Assembly (NCBI GenBank): GCA_963790775.1
Contig: CAWBPR010000013.1
Coordinates: 186,001 to 250,000, forward strand
Source of the DNA: JASJBU01 sp963790775
GTDB lineage: Bacteria > Pseudomonadota > Gammaproteobacteria > Chromatiales > Chromatiaceae
Reading direction: 5' to 3'
DNA: 64,000 bases
Translations under genes and position numbers: made by a program
Notes under the pieces: model-generated
The model's database searches: none
What the model saw: the letters and a program-made list of their open reading frames with translations, nothing else
What the model was told of the DNA's origin: nothing
Shown: in pieces, positions 18,588 through 27,221 of the stretch
Layout: each line of letters starts with the position of its first letter
Position numbering within the stretch: position 1 is the stretch's first letter

Positions 18588-19484
18588 TTAGTTTCCAGTC
18601 AAGCGTTTCTCGGCCTCCTGATATTTTTCCGCTGTCTTCTGTATGACATCATCGGGTAGTACCGGGCCTGGGGGAGTTTTGTCCCACTCCAGGGTTTCCA
18701 GATAGTCTCTGACGAACTGTTTGTCGAAGCTGGGTGGGCTGATACCGGGTCGATACTGGTCAGCAGGCCAAAAACGCGATGAATCCGGGGTTAGAACCTC
18801 ATCAATGAGATGCAGTACTCCGTGCTCATCCAGTCCGAACTCGAATTTTGTGTCGGCAATGATGATGCCCTTCTTCAGGGCAAATTCAGCTGCTTCGGTA
18901 TAGATCTTCAGACTCAGGTCGCGCACCTGTGTGGCGAGGGCCTCTCCAAGCAGATTGACGGTCTGTGCGTAGCTGATATTTTCGTCATGATCACCGATTT
19001 CAGCTTTCGTCGACGGCGTATAGATTGCAGTCGGCAGTTTATCGGCCAAGTGCAGCCCTGCCGGCAGATCGATCCCACAGACGGCTCCCGTTGCCTGGTA
19101 ATCCTTCCAGCCAGACCCGATCAAATAACCACGTACAATCGCCTCGACCGGCAGGGGTTTTAGTTTACGTACCACCAGCGCTCTATCTCCCAGGGCAGCG
19201 CGTTCTGCTGGGTTTGTCACTACGCTTGCAAGAGGTTTGTCTGAGAGGTGGTTGGGCACCAGTGCCTTAGTTCGGTCAAACCAGAAATTTGCCACCCGTG
19301 TCAGTACCTCACCCTTACCGGGAATGGGTTGCGGGAGAATGACATCGAAAGCGGAGAGTCTGTCGCTGGTGACGATCAGCAGATGCCCAGCGTCTATTTC
19401 GTAGATATCCCGCACCTTGCCGCGATTCAGGAGCTTAAGGTCACTTAGTTCTGATTCAAATAGGGTGTTGATGGCTGGGCTCAT
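18588..19484 (-). CDS. purC: Phosphoribosylaminoimidazole-succinocarboxamide synthase
   Basis: PurC joins aspartate to CAIR with ATP in purine synthesis. The 298-residue form is the longer, ADE1-like type. Visible are LLNRGKVRDIYEIDAGHLLI and VTSDRLSAFDVILPQPIPGKG, both family signatures. VEAIVRGYLIGSGWKDYQATG, YTPSTKAEIGDHDENISY, ADTKFEFGLDEHG and EVLTPDSSRFWPADQY follow. It is monocistronic, with no other pur gene nearby, preceded by an AT-rich region that probably holds its promoter. Confidence 0.96.
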   Translation of the reverse strand: MSPAINTLFESELSDLKLLNRGKVRDIYEIDAGHLLIVTSDRLSAFDVILPQPIPGKGEVLTRVANFWFDRTKALVPNHLSDKPLASVVTNPAERAALGDRALVVRKLKPLPVEAIVRGYLIGSGWKDYQATGAVCGIDLPAGLHLADKLPTAIYTPSTKAEIGDHDENISYAQTVNLLGEALATQVRDLSLKIYTEAAEFALKKGIIIADTKFEFGLDEHGVLHLIDEVLTPDSSRFWPADQYRPGISPPSFDKQFVRDYLETLEWDKTPPGPVLPDDVIQKTAEKYQEAEKRLTGN

Positions 19485-19626
19485 GTGTTTTTGCCAGTTC
19501 GAAAAAAGCCGTTATTATAGCCTGAGTTTCGAGATACGACTTCTCCCAATTTTGTTTTTTTCGCATCCAATCGACGGCAAGTGCGTATTATGTGGGTAAT
19601 GAGTTGATTTTTTTAGGGATTTCAAC

Positions 19627-20064
19627 ATGAGTAAAGAAGAAACCTACCTGCAGGCATTTCGCGGCAGTTTTACCTCGGCATTGCGTTGGCATCACTTGGA
19701 CGCCTTGTGGGAAAGGCTGCGCCTCGATGCAGCCGGAAATTGGTACATTTACGCAATAGGTGAACAGCCACCCGCGGCTGTGGTGGGTGCGGATGATTTC
19801 AATACCTTTATCTCTGAAGTGGATAGCCTGCTACGCAGGGAACACAACGAGAAATATTGTGGAATCGTTTATGCGGATGACCTCAACCACCCTTCTTTCG
19901 TCAAGATCTATGACCCGCATAATTTGGGCGTTTCCTGTGGCTTCAGTGACAACCCTCCACTACCGGGCTGGGTGTTGAGCAAAATACCTCCTGTAGACCT
20001 TTCTACAGCGCAAATTATTCCCAAGAATCGTAAACGCTGGTGGAGCGCCTTATTTGGTGATTGA
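19627..20064 (+). CDS. Hypothetical protein, 145 residues
   Basis: A soluble, acidic-to-neutral protein with no signal peptide or membrane segment and no motif I recognise. It is rich in aromatic residues (RWHHLDALWERL, NWYIYAIGEQPP, YCGIVYADDLNHPSFVKIYD) and ends in a basic, Trp-rich tail NRKRWWSALFGD. Coding is supported by normal codon use and clean boundaries. It is directly upstream, on the same strand, of an MbcA/ParS/Xre-like antitoxin gene with 84 bases between, which raises the possibility of a functional pair. It does not show the R/E/S residues expected of a RES-type toxin, so no function is assigned. Confidence 0.7.
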   Translation: MSKEETYLQAFRGSFTSALRWHHLDALWERLRLDAAGNWYIYAIGEQPPAAVVGADDFNTFISEVDSLLRREHNEKYCGIVYADDLNHPSFVKIYDPHNLGVSCGFSDNPPLPGWVLSKIPPVDLSTAQIIPKNRKRWWSALFGD

Positions 20065-20148
20065 TCTACGTTAAATTTAAGGATTTTCTAATAGACTTTG
20101 TGTTAGAATGAATAACCAAGCATAAACGTAGGAAATAGGTGTGACATT

Positions 20149-20568
20149 ATGAGTGTATCTGAGCAGCGAGACAGCAGCCTTTCTTTGGAAGATCGTTTGG
20201 CAATTACCCGGGGTGTGATGAACCTGTTCGACAGCTGGGGGCTGCGAAACGAAGAGAGCATGGCTCTGCTCAACATGGAAGGCAAGGCGCGTCATTTTGT
20301 TCAATACCGGCATGACAAAGCCTTACCGGAAGACCCTCAGTTGATGAAGCGCGTTGAATATCTGATCAAAATCGATGCTGCTCTGCGCACTACCTATCCG
20401 ACCAATCCCAACATGGGTAAACTCTGGTTGAGGAAAGCCAGTCCTAAATTTCAGAAGCGCTCACCGCTGTCACTGATGATTGGCGAGGGCGAGAAGGGAC
20501 TGGTGCATATACTCTGCCATCTGGATTGCACCTTCGCCTGGGACATGAGCGGATCCAAACCGTCCTGA
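20149..20568 (+). CDS. MbcA/ParS/Xre antitoxin-like protein
   Basis: A 139-residue helical protein resembling the Xre/MbcA/ParS antitoxin family (DUF2384-type toxin-binding domain). The N-terminal helical part LEDRLAITRGVMNLFDSWGL resembles the helix-turn-helix half. LIKIDAALRTTYPTNPNMGKLW matches the toxin-binding domain, where such proteins have a run of the kind LNPxLGGxxPxE. KRSPLSLMIGEGEKGLVHIL matches the closing segment (P-L-xLLxxGxxxGLxxVxxxL). These antitoxins normally pair with RES NAD-degrading toxins; none is adjacent here. A short palindromic hairpin and possible -10 (TAGAAT) lie upstream. Confidence 0.72.
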   Translation: MSVSEQRDSSLSLEDRLAITRGVMNLFDSWGLRNEESMALLNMEGKARHFVQYRHDKALPEDPQLMKRVEYLIKIDAALRTTYPTNPNMGKLWLRKASPKFQKRSPLSLMIGEGEKGLVHILCHLDCTFAWDMSGSKPS

Positions 20569-20575
20569 GCAGGAT

Positions 20576-21517
20576 CTAGTTTCTATCCAGCCAGATCTCA
20601 AGGCCCTGGGCATTCAGATCCAGGTCCATCCCGAGCAGTGCTTCGATCTGCGCAGGTGATTGACGGCAGCCGTGCCCGGCCAGTTTTTTGACTGACCAGT
20701 CGAACAGGTCTTGCCTGATCTGTGCCGTTCGATCTGCTGCATCTGCCAGTTCGGCAATGGAGACAAAATCATCTATTGCCTGATAAAGGTCTGCAGCAAG
20801 TTTCCGGGTATATTCCACCATGCCGAAATGGGTCAGGTAGATACGGGCCGGTTGGAAATCTGCGAGGCGCTTGAGCGTGGTGTGCCATGCGTCAGGGTCG
20901 AACTGCACCGGAGTTGAGGTCGGTAGAACAAAGGGTCCGTTTTGAGTGTCGAATTCCCGATAGGAGAGGCCGAAGGTATCGCCGCTGAAAAAGCCGTTAC
21001 TCTGATTGTCGTGGATACAGATGTGGTGGCGGGCATGTCCAGGCGTATCAAGACAGTGCAGTTTTCGCTTACCCAAATCCAGGGTCAAACCATCCGGCGC
21101 CTCTACAACTCTTTCTGATGGCACCGGCAGCAGGCTACCGTACAAGGCATTAAACCGTGCTTCCCCGTAAACGCTGGTGGCGCCGGCAATCAGTTTTGCC
21201 GGATCTATCATATGCCGGGCGCCGAACGGGTGAATTACCAGTTCAGCCTCTGGCAGCAGTTGTATCAATTGCCCGGCCCCTCCGGCGTGATCCAGATGGA
21301 CGTGGGTGGGGATGATGTATCGGACCTGGGCCGGTTGTATCCCTTTAGCCGCCAGCAGTTGCATGAGAAGCGGGGCGGTATGTGCAGTGCCGGTATCGAT
21401 GATGGCGGCTTCGCCAGCGGAGTCAATCAGATAACAGGCCGCCAGACCAGGGCGCTGGTAGAGCGTGTCTATGCAGCTGATCTGTTCCGGTAGATCCGTG
21501 TAGGACAGGTGCGACAT
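20576..21517 (-). CDS. Metallo-beta-lactamase-fold hydrolase
   Basis: A 313-residue cytoplasmic MBL-fold protein. The metal-binding motif is IIPTHVHLDHAGGAG (HxHxDH), with further ligand positions in the HARHHICIHD block and SGDTFGLSYREFD. A C-terminal helical extension of about 90 residues (DLYQAIDDFVSIAEL, QIEALLGMDLDLNAQGLEIW) resembles the substrate-side helices seen in flavodoxin-less glyoxalase II-like relatives. The substrate is unknown; thioester or lactone hydrolysis is plausible. The 5' end is two bases from the stop of plsY on the same strand, so the two genes are probably co-transcribed. Confidence 0.85.
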   Translation of the reverse strand: MSHLSYTDLPEQISCIDTLYQRPGLAACYLIDSAGEAAIIDTGTAHTAPLLMQLLAAKGIQPAQVRYIIPTHVHLDHAGGAGQLIQLLPEAELVIHPFGARHMIDPAKLIAGATSVYGEARFNALYGSLLPVPSERVVEAPDGLTLDLGKRKLHCLDTPGHARHHICIHDNQSNGFFSGDTFGLSYREFDTQNGPFVLPTSTPVQFDPDAWHTTLKRLADFQPARIYLTHFGMVEYTRKLAADLYQAIDDFVSIAELADAADRTAQIRQDLFDWSVKKLAGHGCRQSPAQIEALLGMDLDLNAQGLEIWLDRN

Positions 21518-21519
21518 GT

Positions 21520-22134
21520 TTAGTCCTGGTCCTCGGCCGGTCCCTGTTCCTTTGAAATCTGTCCTTCAGCGCCGGAGATGAGATTCTGAATATTGCTGCG
21601 GTGCCGCCAGAAAAGGATGAGGCTGAGCAAGACCTGCATTACCACCAGTTCAGTAGCAGGCCAGACAAGCCATACAATAACCGGAGCCAGCGCCATGGAG
21701 ATCAGGGCCGCCAGGGAGGAGATGTTCAGCACCTTGGCCATGAACAGCCAGATCAAGGCAACCGAGCCGCCAATGGCCCAATGCAGGCCGAACTGTACGC
21801 CGAGTGCTGTTGCAACACCCTTGCCTCCCTGGAAGTTGAAAAAGACCGGATAGAGATGACCCAGAAATGCAGCCATGGCAGTGAAGGCGAAAATCAGTGG
21901 GCTGACATCCAGCAGATGGCCAATCAGGACCGGAATCAAGCCTTTCAACATATCTCCAAACAGGGTGACAGCCGCCGCTTTTTTCCCGCCGATACGCAGC
22001 ACATTGGTGGCGCCCGGATTATTCGAACCCTGGGTGCGAGGGTCGGGTAGCCCCATCAGTTTGCAAACGATGATGGCGCTGGAAATGGAGCCCAGTAGGT
22101 AGGCGGAGATGACAAGCAAAGACTCGATAATCAT
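21520..22134 (-). CDS. plsY: Acyl-phosphate glycerol-3-phosphate acyltransferase PlsY
   Basis: PlsY is the inner-membrane enzyme that acylates glycerol-3-phosphate with acyl-phosphate, starting phospholipid synthesis. The 204-residue protein has about five hydrophobic segments and all three family motifs: GSISSAIIVCKLMGLPDPR, then SNNPGATNVLRIGGKKAA, and FNFQGGKGVATALGVQFG. It is divergent from folB, the same arrangement as in many gammaproteobacteria. A charged C-terminal tail (EGQISKEQGPAEDQD) follows the last membrane segment. Confidence 0.95.
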   Translation of the reverse strand: MIIESLLVISAYLLGSISSAIIVCKLMGLPDPRTQGSNNPGATNVLRIGGKKAAAVTLFGDMLKGLIPVLIGHLLDVSPLIFAFTAMAAFLGHLYPVFFNFQGGKGVATALGVQFGLHWAIGGSVALIWLFMAKVLNISSLAALISMALAPVIVWLVWPATELVVMQVLLSLILFWRHRSNIQNLISGAEGQISKEQGPAEDQD

Positions 22135-22270
22135 GCATGAATTTGACCTGCAAGCAGCACAGAGGTCAAGTGCCAGATTGAGTCAGGAGGCTACCATTGA
22201 GAAGACGGGTTGGTAATCGTCAACAACTTCTCTACTATGTGCAGATTTGACAACGAAGATGGGTTTTTTA

Positions 22271-22627
22271 ATGGATATTGTCTTCATTCGTGACCTGCGG
22301 ATAGAAACTGTCATAGGTATCTATGATTGGGAGCGGGAAATCAGACAGCCGGTGGTATTCGATCTGGAAATGGGCGCCGATATTGCCCGGGCAGCAGCCA
22401 GCGACTCGATTGATGCCACACTGGACTATAAAGCGGTGAGCAAGCGCCTGATTGAGTTTGTCGAAGCGAGTGAATTTCAGCTCGTCGAGACCTTGGCGGA
22501 GCGTTGCGCCGCTATTGTCATCCATGAATTTGGGGTTCCCTGGGTGCGTTTGACCCTGAATAAGATAGGCGCTGTCAGCGCCGCCAGGGACGTGGGGGTG
22601 ATTATCGAGCGGGGCAGTCGTGATTGA
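22271..22627 (+). CDS. folB: Dihydroneopterin aldolase FolB
   Basis: FolB splits dihydroneopterin to 6-hydroxymethyl-dihydropterin in folate synthesis. The 118-residue product begins MDIVFIRDLRIETVIGIYDW, the usual N-terminus; earlier in-frame starts add an unlikely MGFL-type extension. LDYKAVSKRLIEFVEAS, LVETLAERCAAIVI (with the catalytic-site Glu) and RLTLNKIGAV are characteristic. The stop overlaps the GTG start of folK (GTGATTGA), so translation is coupled and the two consecutive folate steps are co-expressed. Confidence 0.93.
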   Translation: MDIVFIRDLRIETVIGIYDWEREIRQPVVFDLEMGADIARAAASDSIDATLDYKAVSKRLIEFVEASEFQLVETLAERCAAIVIHEFGVPWVRLTLNKIGAVSAARDVGVIIERGSRD

Positions 22628-23120
22628 AGCAGAATCCGTCCGGGTCTGGTTGAGTCTTGGCAGCAACATCAACCGTCAGTCAAGCATCAAGCATGCGCTG
22701 GTCGATCTGCGCGCTGAATTTGGTGAATTGGTGGTCTCCCCAATTTACGAAAGTGAAGCAGTGGGTTGCGCGGGGGAGAATTTCTACAATCTGGTGGTGG
22801 GAATAGAGACCGCACTGCCGATTCCAGATCTGATCGCCAGGTTGAGGCGCATCGAAGAGAGAAACGGTCGCCTGCGCAATGCAGATAAATTTGCGCCACG
22901 TACCCTTGATATCGATTTACTGACCTATGGCGATCAGGTTGTCGAGCTGGAGAATATTCATCTGCCCAGAGATGAGATCACCCGTTATGCGTTCGTTCTG
23001 CTGCCCTTATCAGAGGTGGCGACCAATGAGGTTCACCCGCTTAGCGGGTTGAGTTATCGGGAGTTATGGGCAAGTTTCAATGAGCCTTCACAGAAGCTTT
23101 GGCGGGTTGAGGGAGTTTAG
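22620..23120 (+). CDS. folK: 2-amino-4-hydroxy-6-hydroxymethyldihydropteridine diphosphokinase FolK
   Basis: FolK transfers pyrophosphate from ATP to 6-hydroxymethyl-dihydropterin. The 166-residue product shows the N-terminal WLSLGSNINRQSS, the YESEAVGCAGENFYNLVV strand, LRRIEERNGRLRNADKFAPR and the hallmark RTLDIDLLTYGDQ, then HLPRDEITRYAFVLLPL. It starts at a GTG inside the folB stop region and is translationally coupled to it. An intergenic hairpin follows about 130 bases downstream. Confidence 0.94.
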   Translation: MIEAESVRVWLSLGSNINRQSSIKHALVDLRAEFGELVVSPIYESEAVGCAGENFYNLVVGIETALPIPDLIARLRRIEERNGRLRNADKFAPRTLDIDLLTYGDQVVELENIHLPRDEITRYAFVLLPLSEVATNEVHPLSGLSYRELWASFNEPSQKLWRVEGV

Positions 23121-23552
23121 CCATTAGTTTTGAGGGGCCGCTCCGTCTGTATAACGAAATTGGAGTGTTATGCGGGTACAGCCCTGCCTCTGGCATATTG
23201 GTGGAGAGCGGAATCTTGTCCGAAGGCTGTTTCTGGATGCGTAAAAAGATGCCCCGAGATCCATTCCATGGGTCTCGGGGCGTTGTCACCCTGCTTGGTT
23301 GGCATTTTGCTTCAATCCATCGGCTCCCTGCCTGCTTTTAGCGTTCCTTTTAATCCCTGTATGGAGGTGACAACTACTATTTTATAGTAGGTGATGGGAT
23401 TGTCTGCCAGAATTGGCTGAACAATTTGTAGGAATTGTCTGATATGGATCAGGCTGTGAGCTTGATCCGGTGGTTACTATTTTGAAACAATCGGCACCCG
23501 GAAGAATGGTGCGAAAATTCCTGCCCATACCCTAATCCCTGAGGACAATATT
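23121..23552. other. Intergenic region between folK and the DUF1015 gene
   Basis: No gene is supported. Two hairpins stand out: GCCCCGAGA/TCTCGGGGC (23251-23281), and a small AT-rich one with arms CTACTAT and ATAGTAG near 23372-23390. The sequence just before the DUF1015 start has a GAGGA ribosome site. No promoter could be named with confidence. Confidence 0.5.
23251..23281 (-). terminator. Strong hairpin, possible minus-reading terminator
   Basis: Nine-base perfect arms GCCCCGAGA and TCTCGGGGC enclose a 13-base loop. On the minus strand the stem is followed by ATCTTTTT, fitting an intrinsic terminator; on the plus strand there is no T-run. No minus-strand gene feeds into it, so it may instead simply fold at the 3' end of the folBK transcript. 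Confidence 0.45.
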
Positions 23553-24794
23553 ATGCTATTGATCAGAGCCTTCACCGGTCTGCGTCCTGCCGAGGGTCGC
23601 GCCGCCGATGTGGCTGCCCCTCCATACGATGTGATGAATGAGGCTGAGGCCCGCGAAATGGTCAAAGGGCGTCCCTGGAGTTTTCTGCATATTTCCCGGC
23701 CGGAGGTTGACCTGCCAGAAGGCACCGATCCTTATGCGCCGGAGGTCTATGCGAAGGCGGCGGAAAACCTGCAAAAAATGGTGGCCGAAGCTGTTCTGGT
23801 GCGGGATGCCAAACCCTGCTACTACGTGTATCGCTTGACCATGGGGGAGCATGTGCAGACCGGTCTGGTGGCGGCAGCCTCAGTGGAGGCCTATGACACG
23901 AACCGCATCAAAAAACATGAATTCACGCGGCCTGCCAAGGAAGATGACCGGGTCAGACAGGTGGATGCGCTGAACGCCCAGACTGGCCCAGTGTTCCTGG
24001 TCTATCCAAGCACCAGAAGCGTGGATGACACCCTGGCCAAGGCTGCGGAGGCGCCGCCGGATATGGATGTCACTGCCGCAGACGGGGTGCGTCATGAGGT
24101 CTGGGTAGTGGATGATGAATCCATCGTCGCCAGCCTGACGCAGGCCTTCGACGCCATGGCGGCGCTGTATGTGGCGGACGGGCACCATCGGTCGGCAGCC
24201 GGTTCACGGGTGGGGGCTGCACGTAAGGCCGCCAATCCGCACCACACTGGTGACGAGTCCTATAACTATTTTCTGACGGTGATCTTTCCGCACAATCAGA
24301 TGCAGATTCTCGACTACAATCGCGTGATCAAGGATCTCAACGGTCTCGATAAACCGTCTTTTCTCAACAAAATCGCACAGGCATTTACCCTGGAGTCGAG
24401 TGACCAGCCGGTCAAACCAGCCGCTCCGGCGGAGTTTGGGATGTATCTGGAGCGCCAATGGTATCGCTTACGGCTGAATCCTGAGCGGATTCCCGTCAAC
24501 GATCCCGTGGCCAGACTGGATGTCAGTCTGCTGGCGGATAATCTGATAGAGCCGATCCTGGGCATCTCTGATCCGCGGCGCGACAGCCGGATCGATTTTG
24601 TCGGGGGTATCCGTGGTCTTAAGGAGTTGGAAAAACGTGTGGACAGCGGTGAAATGCGGGTTGCCTTTGCGCTCTTTCCTACGCGCATGGAGGATCTGAT
24701 GGCGGTGGCGGACGCCGGTGAGGTGATGCCGCCTAAATCAACCTGGTTTGAACCCAAACTGGCTGATGGTCTAGTCAGCCATGTCCTGGACTGA
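23553..24794 (+). CDS. DUF1015 family protein
   Basis: A 413-residue soluble protein of the conserved DUF1015 family, which has no firmly established function. Family features seen are the opening FTGLRPAEGRAADVAAPPYD, KGRPWSFLHISRPEVDLPEG, KKHEFTRPAKEDDRV, AALYVADGHHRSAAGSRV and the C-terminal FVGGIRGLKELEKRVDSGE with KSTWFEPKLADGL. In many anaerobes it neighbours serine or phosphoserine metabolism genes; here it precedes relA, 32 bases apart on the same strand. No catalytic residue can be assigned with confidence, though the GHHR motif is suggestive. Confidence 0.88.
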   Translation: MLLIRAFTGLRPAEGRAADVAAPPYDVMNEAEAREMVKGRPWSFLHISRPEVDLPEGTDPYAPEVYAKAAENLQKMVAEAVLVRDAKPCYYVYRLTMGEHVQTGLVAAASVEAYDTNRIKKHEFTRPAKEDDRVRQVDALNAQTGPVFLVYPSTRSVDDTLAKAAEAPPDMDVTAADGVRHEVWVVDDESIVASLTQAFDAMAALYVADGHHRSAAGSRVGAARKAANPHHTGDESYNYFLTVIFPHNQMQILDYNRVIKDLNGLDKPSFLNKIAQAFTLESSDQPVKPAAPAEFGMYLERQWYRLRLNPERIPVNDPVARLDVSLLADNLIEPILGISDPRRDSRIDFVGGIRGLKELEKRVDSGEMRVAFALFPTRMEDLMAVADAGEVMPPKSTWFEPKLADGLVSHVLD

Positions 24795-24826
24795 AACCTG
24801 CAGGGTGACATCAGACTCTAACCGAC

Positions 24827-27079
24827 ATGGTTACTGTTAATACCAGTCTACCTGAAGGGGATAGTGTCGATCAGGCGGCAATCGATCAATGGATTGATTC
24901 ACTGCCGGTTGAATTCAGTAAAGGTGACCGCGCCTTCCTGCAAACTGTCTCCGCGCTTGCCTTGCAGGTAGGCGCCGAGAGGCGGCATGCGTCCGGCGAA
25001 ATGCAACTGCGCCACGCCCTCTCTGTCGCCGAATTACTCTCTGGACTCAGACTCGACAGGGAGACGCTTGCTGCCGCGATGCTGTTGGGGGTACTGCAGA
25101 GTAATGAGGTCAGTGTTGAACTGTTAAGCAAGCGGTTCGGTGATGCTACAGCCAGGATGGTGGCCGACCTCGATCGTATCGGCAGACTGACAGATCTCTC
25201 GTCCGATGTTGCACCGGAGGCCGGTCATGGGCGACCTGCCTCTACGGCACTGGTACATCCCTCTGCGGCGGATGAAAAGGAGCATGCGGAAAATCTGCGC
25301 CGCCTGCTGCTGGGTATTGCAGACGATGTCCGGGTGGTTCTGGTGGTGGTGGCGGAACAACTGCACTTGATGAGAATTGCACGCGGTTTCCCGGATGAAC
25401 TGCGGCGTCGACTGGCGCAGCAGACGCAGGATATCTACGCGCCTCTGGCAAACAGATTGGGCATCTGGCAGATCAAATGGGAGCTGGAAGATCTGTCGCT
25501 ACGGTTCCTGGAACCCGAGCAGTATAAGCAGATTGCCAGTCAGCTGGATGGCCGACGGGCTGACCGGGAGCGCTTCATCAGCGAGGTGATCCAGTTGCTG
25601 CATGCAAAGTTCGAGGAGGTTGGTGTCCAGGCAGAGATCACCGGTCGCCCCAAACATATCTACAGTATCTGGCGCAAGATGCAGCGCAAGTCAGTGGATA
25701 TAGAACAGATCTTCGATCTGCGGGCGGTGCGTGTGCTGGTTGACGATATTGCCCAATGCTACGCCGCGCTTGGTGTGGTGCATGGCCTGTGGAACCATAT
25801 TCCCGGCGAGTTTGATGACTATATCGCGACCCCGAAAGCAAACATGTACCAGTCGATCCATACCGCAGTGGTCGGTCCGGAGATGAAAAACCTGGAGGTG
25901 CAGATTCGCACCCGGGACATGCATCATCACAGTGAACTGGGTGTGGCGGCGCACTGGCGTTACAAAGAAAATACCAGACATGATGCGGACTTCGAACGCC
26001 GTATCGTATGGATGCGTCATTGGCTGGAGTTCAAGGACGGGAGTGACGAAAACGGTGGATATATGGAGCGGCTGGATACTGAGCTGCAGGCGACCCGTAT
26101 CTATGTGCTCACCCCTCAGGGCAAGGTGGTTGAACTGCCAAAGGGCGCTACCGCCCTCGATTTTGCGTATGCCATTCATACGGATGTAGGGCATAGGTGC
26201 AAGGGAGCAAGGGTCGATGGTCATATCGTCCAGCTGACCCGTCCGCTGAACAGTGGTGAAACTGTCGAAATACTCACGGCAAAAAACGGCGTGCCGAGCC
26301 GGGACTGGATCAATCCACATCTCGGCTATCTGCACACCAGCAAGGCGCGCAATCGGATCAAGCAGTGGTTCAAGCACCTTGATTTCGAGCATCACGTGGA
26401 ACTGGGCCGAGCAGCCCTGGACAGAGAGCTGTCAAGGTTGTCGGTGACTGAGAAACCGGATCTGGCAGCCTTGGCGCCGCGCTACAATTTCCAGCATGCC
26501 GATGATGTGTATGCCGCGATTGGCCGTGGCGATCTCTCGCCCATTCAGATAGCGAGTCAAGGGGAGCATGAAAAGCAGCCGAGACGCGCATCATCGGTCA
26601 AGCCTCCCAAGCACAGGCACGCAGCCAAGGGAGAGGTCATGGTGGAGGGTGTGGATGACCTGATGACCAGTATTGCGCGCTGTTGCAAGCCGGTTCCCTA
26701 TGATCCTGTGATCGGCTTTATTACCCGGGGGCGCGGGGTCACCATACACCGCCAGGATTGTGCAAACATACTGGCTATGCAGAGCGAGGATCAACAGCGG
26801 TTGGTAGAGGTCCACTGGAGTGACGCACAGACTGAGACAGCCTATCCGGTCGATATTCTGATTCATGCTAACGACCGAAAGGGATTGTTACGGGATATCT
26901 CATCGATTCTTACCAATGAAGAGGTTGACGTGATCGGCGTGAATACCTCCAGCGACAAGCGCATGGACACGGCAACCATGCAATTTACCGTCGAGGTGGG
27001 TAACATCGGTCAGCTGAATGGTTTGTTGAAAAAGGTTGAACAGTTACCCGATGTGCTGGATGTCAAGCGTCAGCTCTGA
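24827..27079 (+). CDS. relA: (p)ppGpp synthetase RelA (monofunctional type)
   Basis: Ribosome-associated synthetase that makes (p)ppGpp from ATP and GTP/GDP on amino-acid starvation. The 750-residue layout is: a degenerate hydrolase domain (residues 1-200), the synthetase (about 220-380), TGS (about 425-485), a zinc-finger/helical region and ACT (about 675-750). The hydrolase His-Asp pair is lost: LLGVLQSNE stands where active enzymes have HDVxEDT. The synthetase has YSIWRKMQRK, FDLRAVRVLVDD and EFDDYIATPKANMYQSIHT with the ExDD signature of RelA-type enzymes. TGS shows VLTPQGKVVELPKGATALDF, and RCCKPVP is the zinc-finger motif. The missing hydrolase predicts a separate SpoT elsewhere. Confidence 0.93.
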   Translation: MVTVNTSLPEGDSVDQAAIDQWIDSLPVEFSKGDRAFLQTVSALALQVGAERRHASGEMQLRHALSVAELLSGLRLDRETLAAAMLLGVLQSNEVSVELLSKRFGDATARMVADLDRIGRLTDLSSDVAPEAGHGRPASTALVHPSAADEKEHAENLRRLLLGIADDVRVVLVVVAEQLHLMRIARGFPDELRRRLAQQTQDIYAPLANRLGIWQIKWELEDLSLRFLEPEQYKQIASQLDGRRADRERFISEVIQLLHAKFEEVGVQAEITGRPKHIYSIWRKMQRKSVDIEQIFDLRAVRVLVDDIAQCYAALGVVHGLWNHIPGEFDDYIATPKANMYQSIHTAVVGPEMKNLEVQIRTRDMHHHSELGVAAHWRYKENTRHDADFERRIVWMRHWLEFKDGSDENGGYMERLDTELQATRIYVLTPQGKVVELPKGATALDFAYAIHTDVGHRCKGARVDGHIVQLTRPLNSGETVEILTAKNGVPSRDWINPHLGYLHTSKARNRIKQWFKHLDFEHHVELGRAALDRELSRLSVTEKPDLAALAPRYNFQHADDVYAAIGRGDLSPIQIASQGEHEKQPRRASSVKPPKHRHAAKGEVMVEGVDDLMTSIARCCKPVPYDPVIGFITRGRGVTIHRQDCANILAMQSEDQQRLVEVHWSDAQTETAYPVDILIHANDRKGLLRDISSILTNEEVDVIGVNTSSDKRMDTATMQFTVEVGNIGQLNGLLKKVEQLPDVLDVKRQL

Positions 27080-27221
27080 TGGTATTTCCATCACACCGGT
27101 AAATTGCCAGGGTAATGTCACCCAGCTAAACTGGCAGGATGACAGCGGTTACGAATTCGCCTGTCAGCCAGGATGAAGCAGCCCGGTGCGAACTGGCTAC
27201 ACTTTAAAAATTAATGGAAAC

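Noticed and set aside
23283..23320. Sigma-54-like TTGGCATTTTGC before the DUF1015 gene
   Set aside because: GG and GC are only six bases apart instead of ten.
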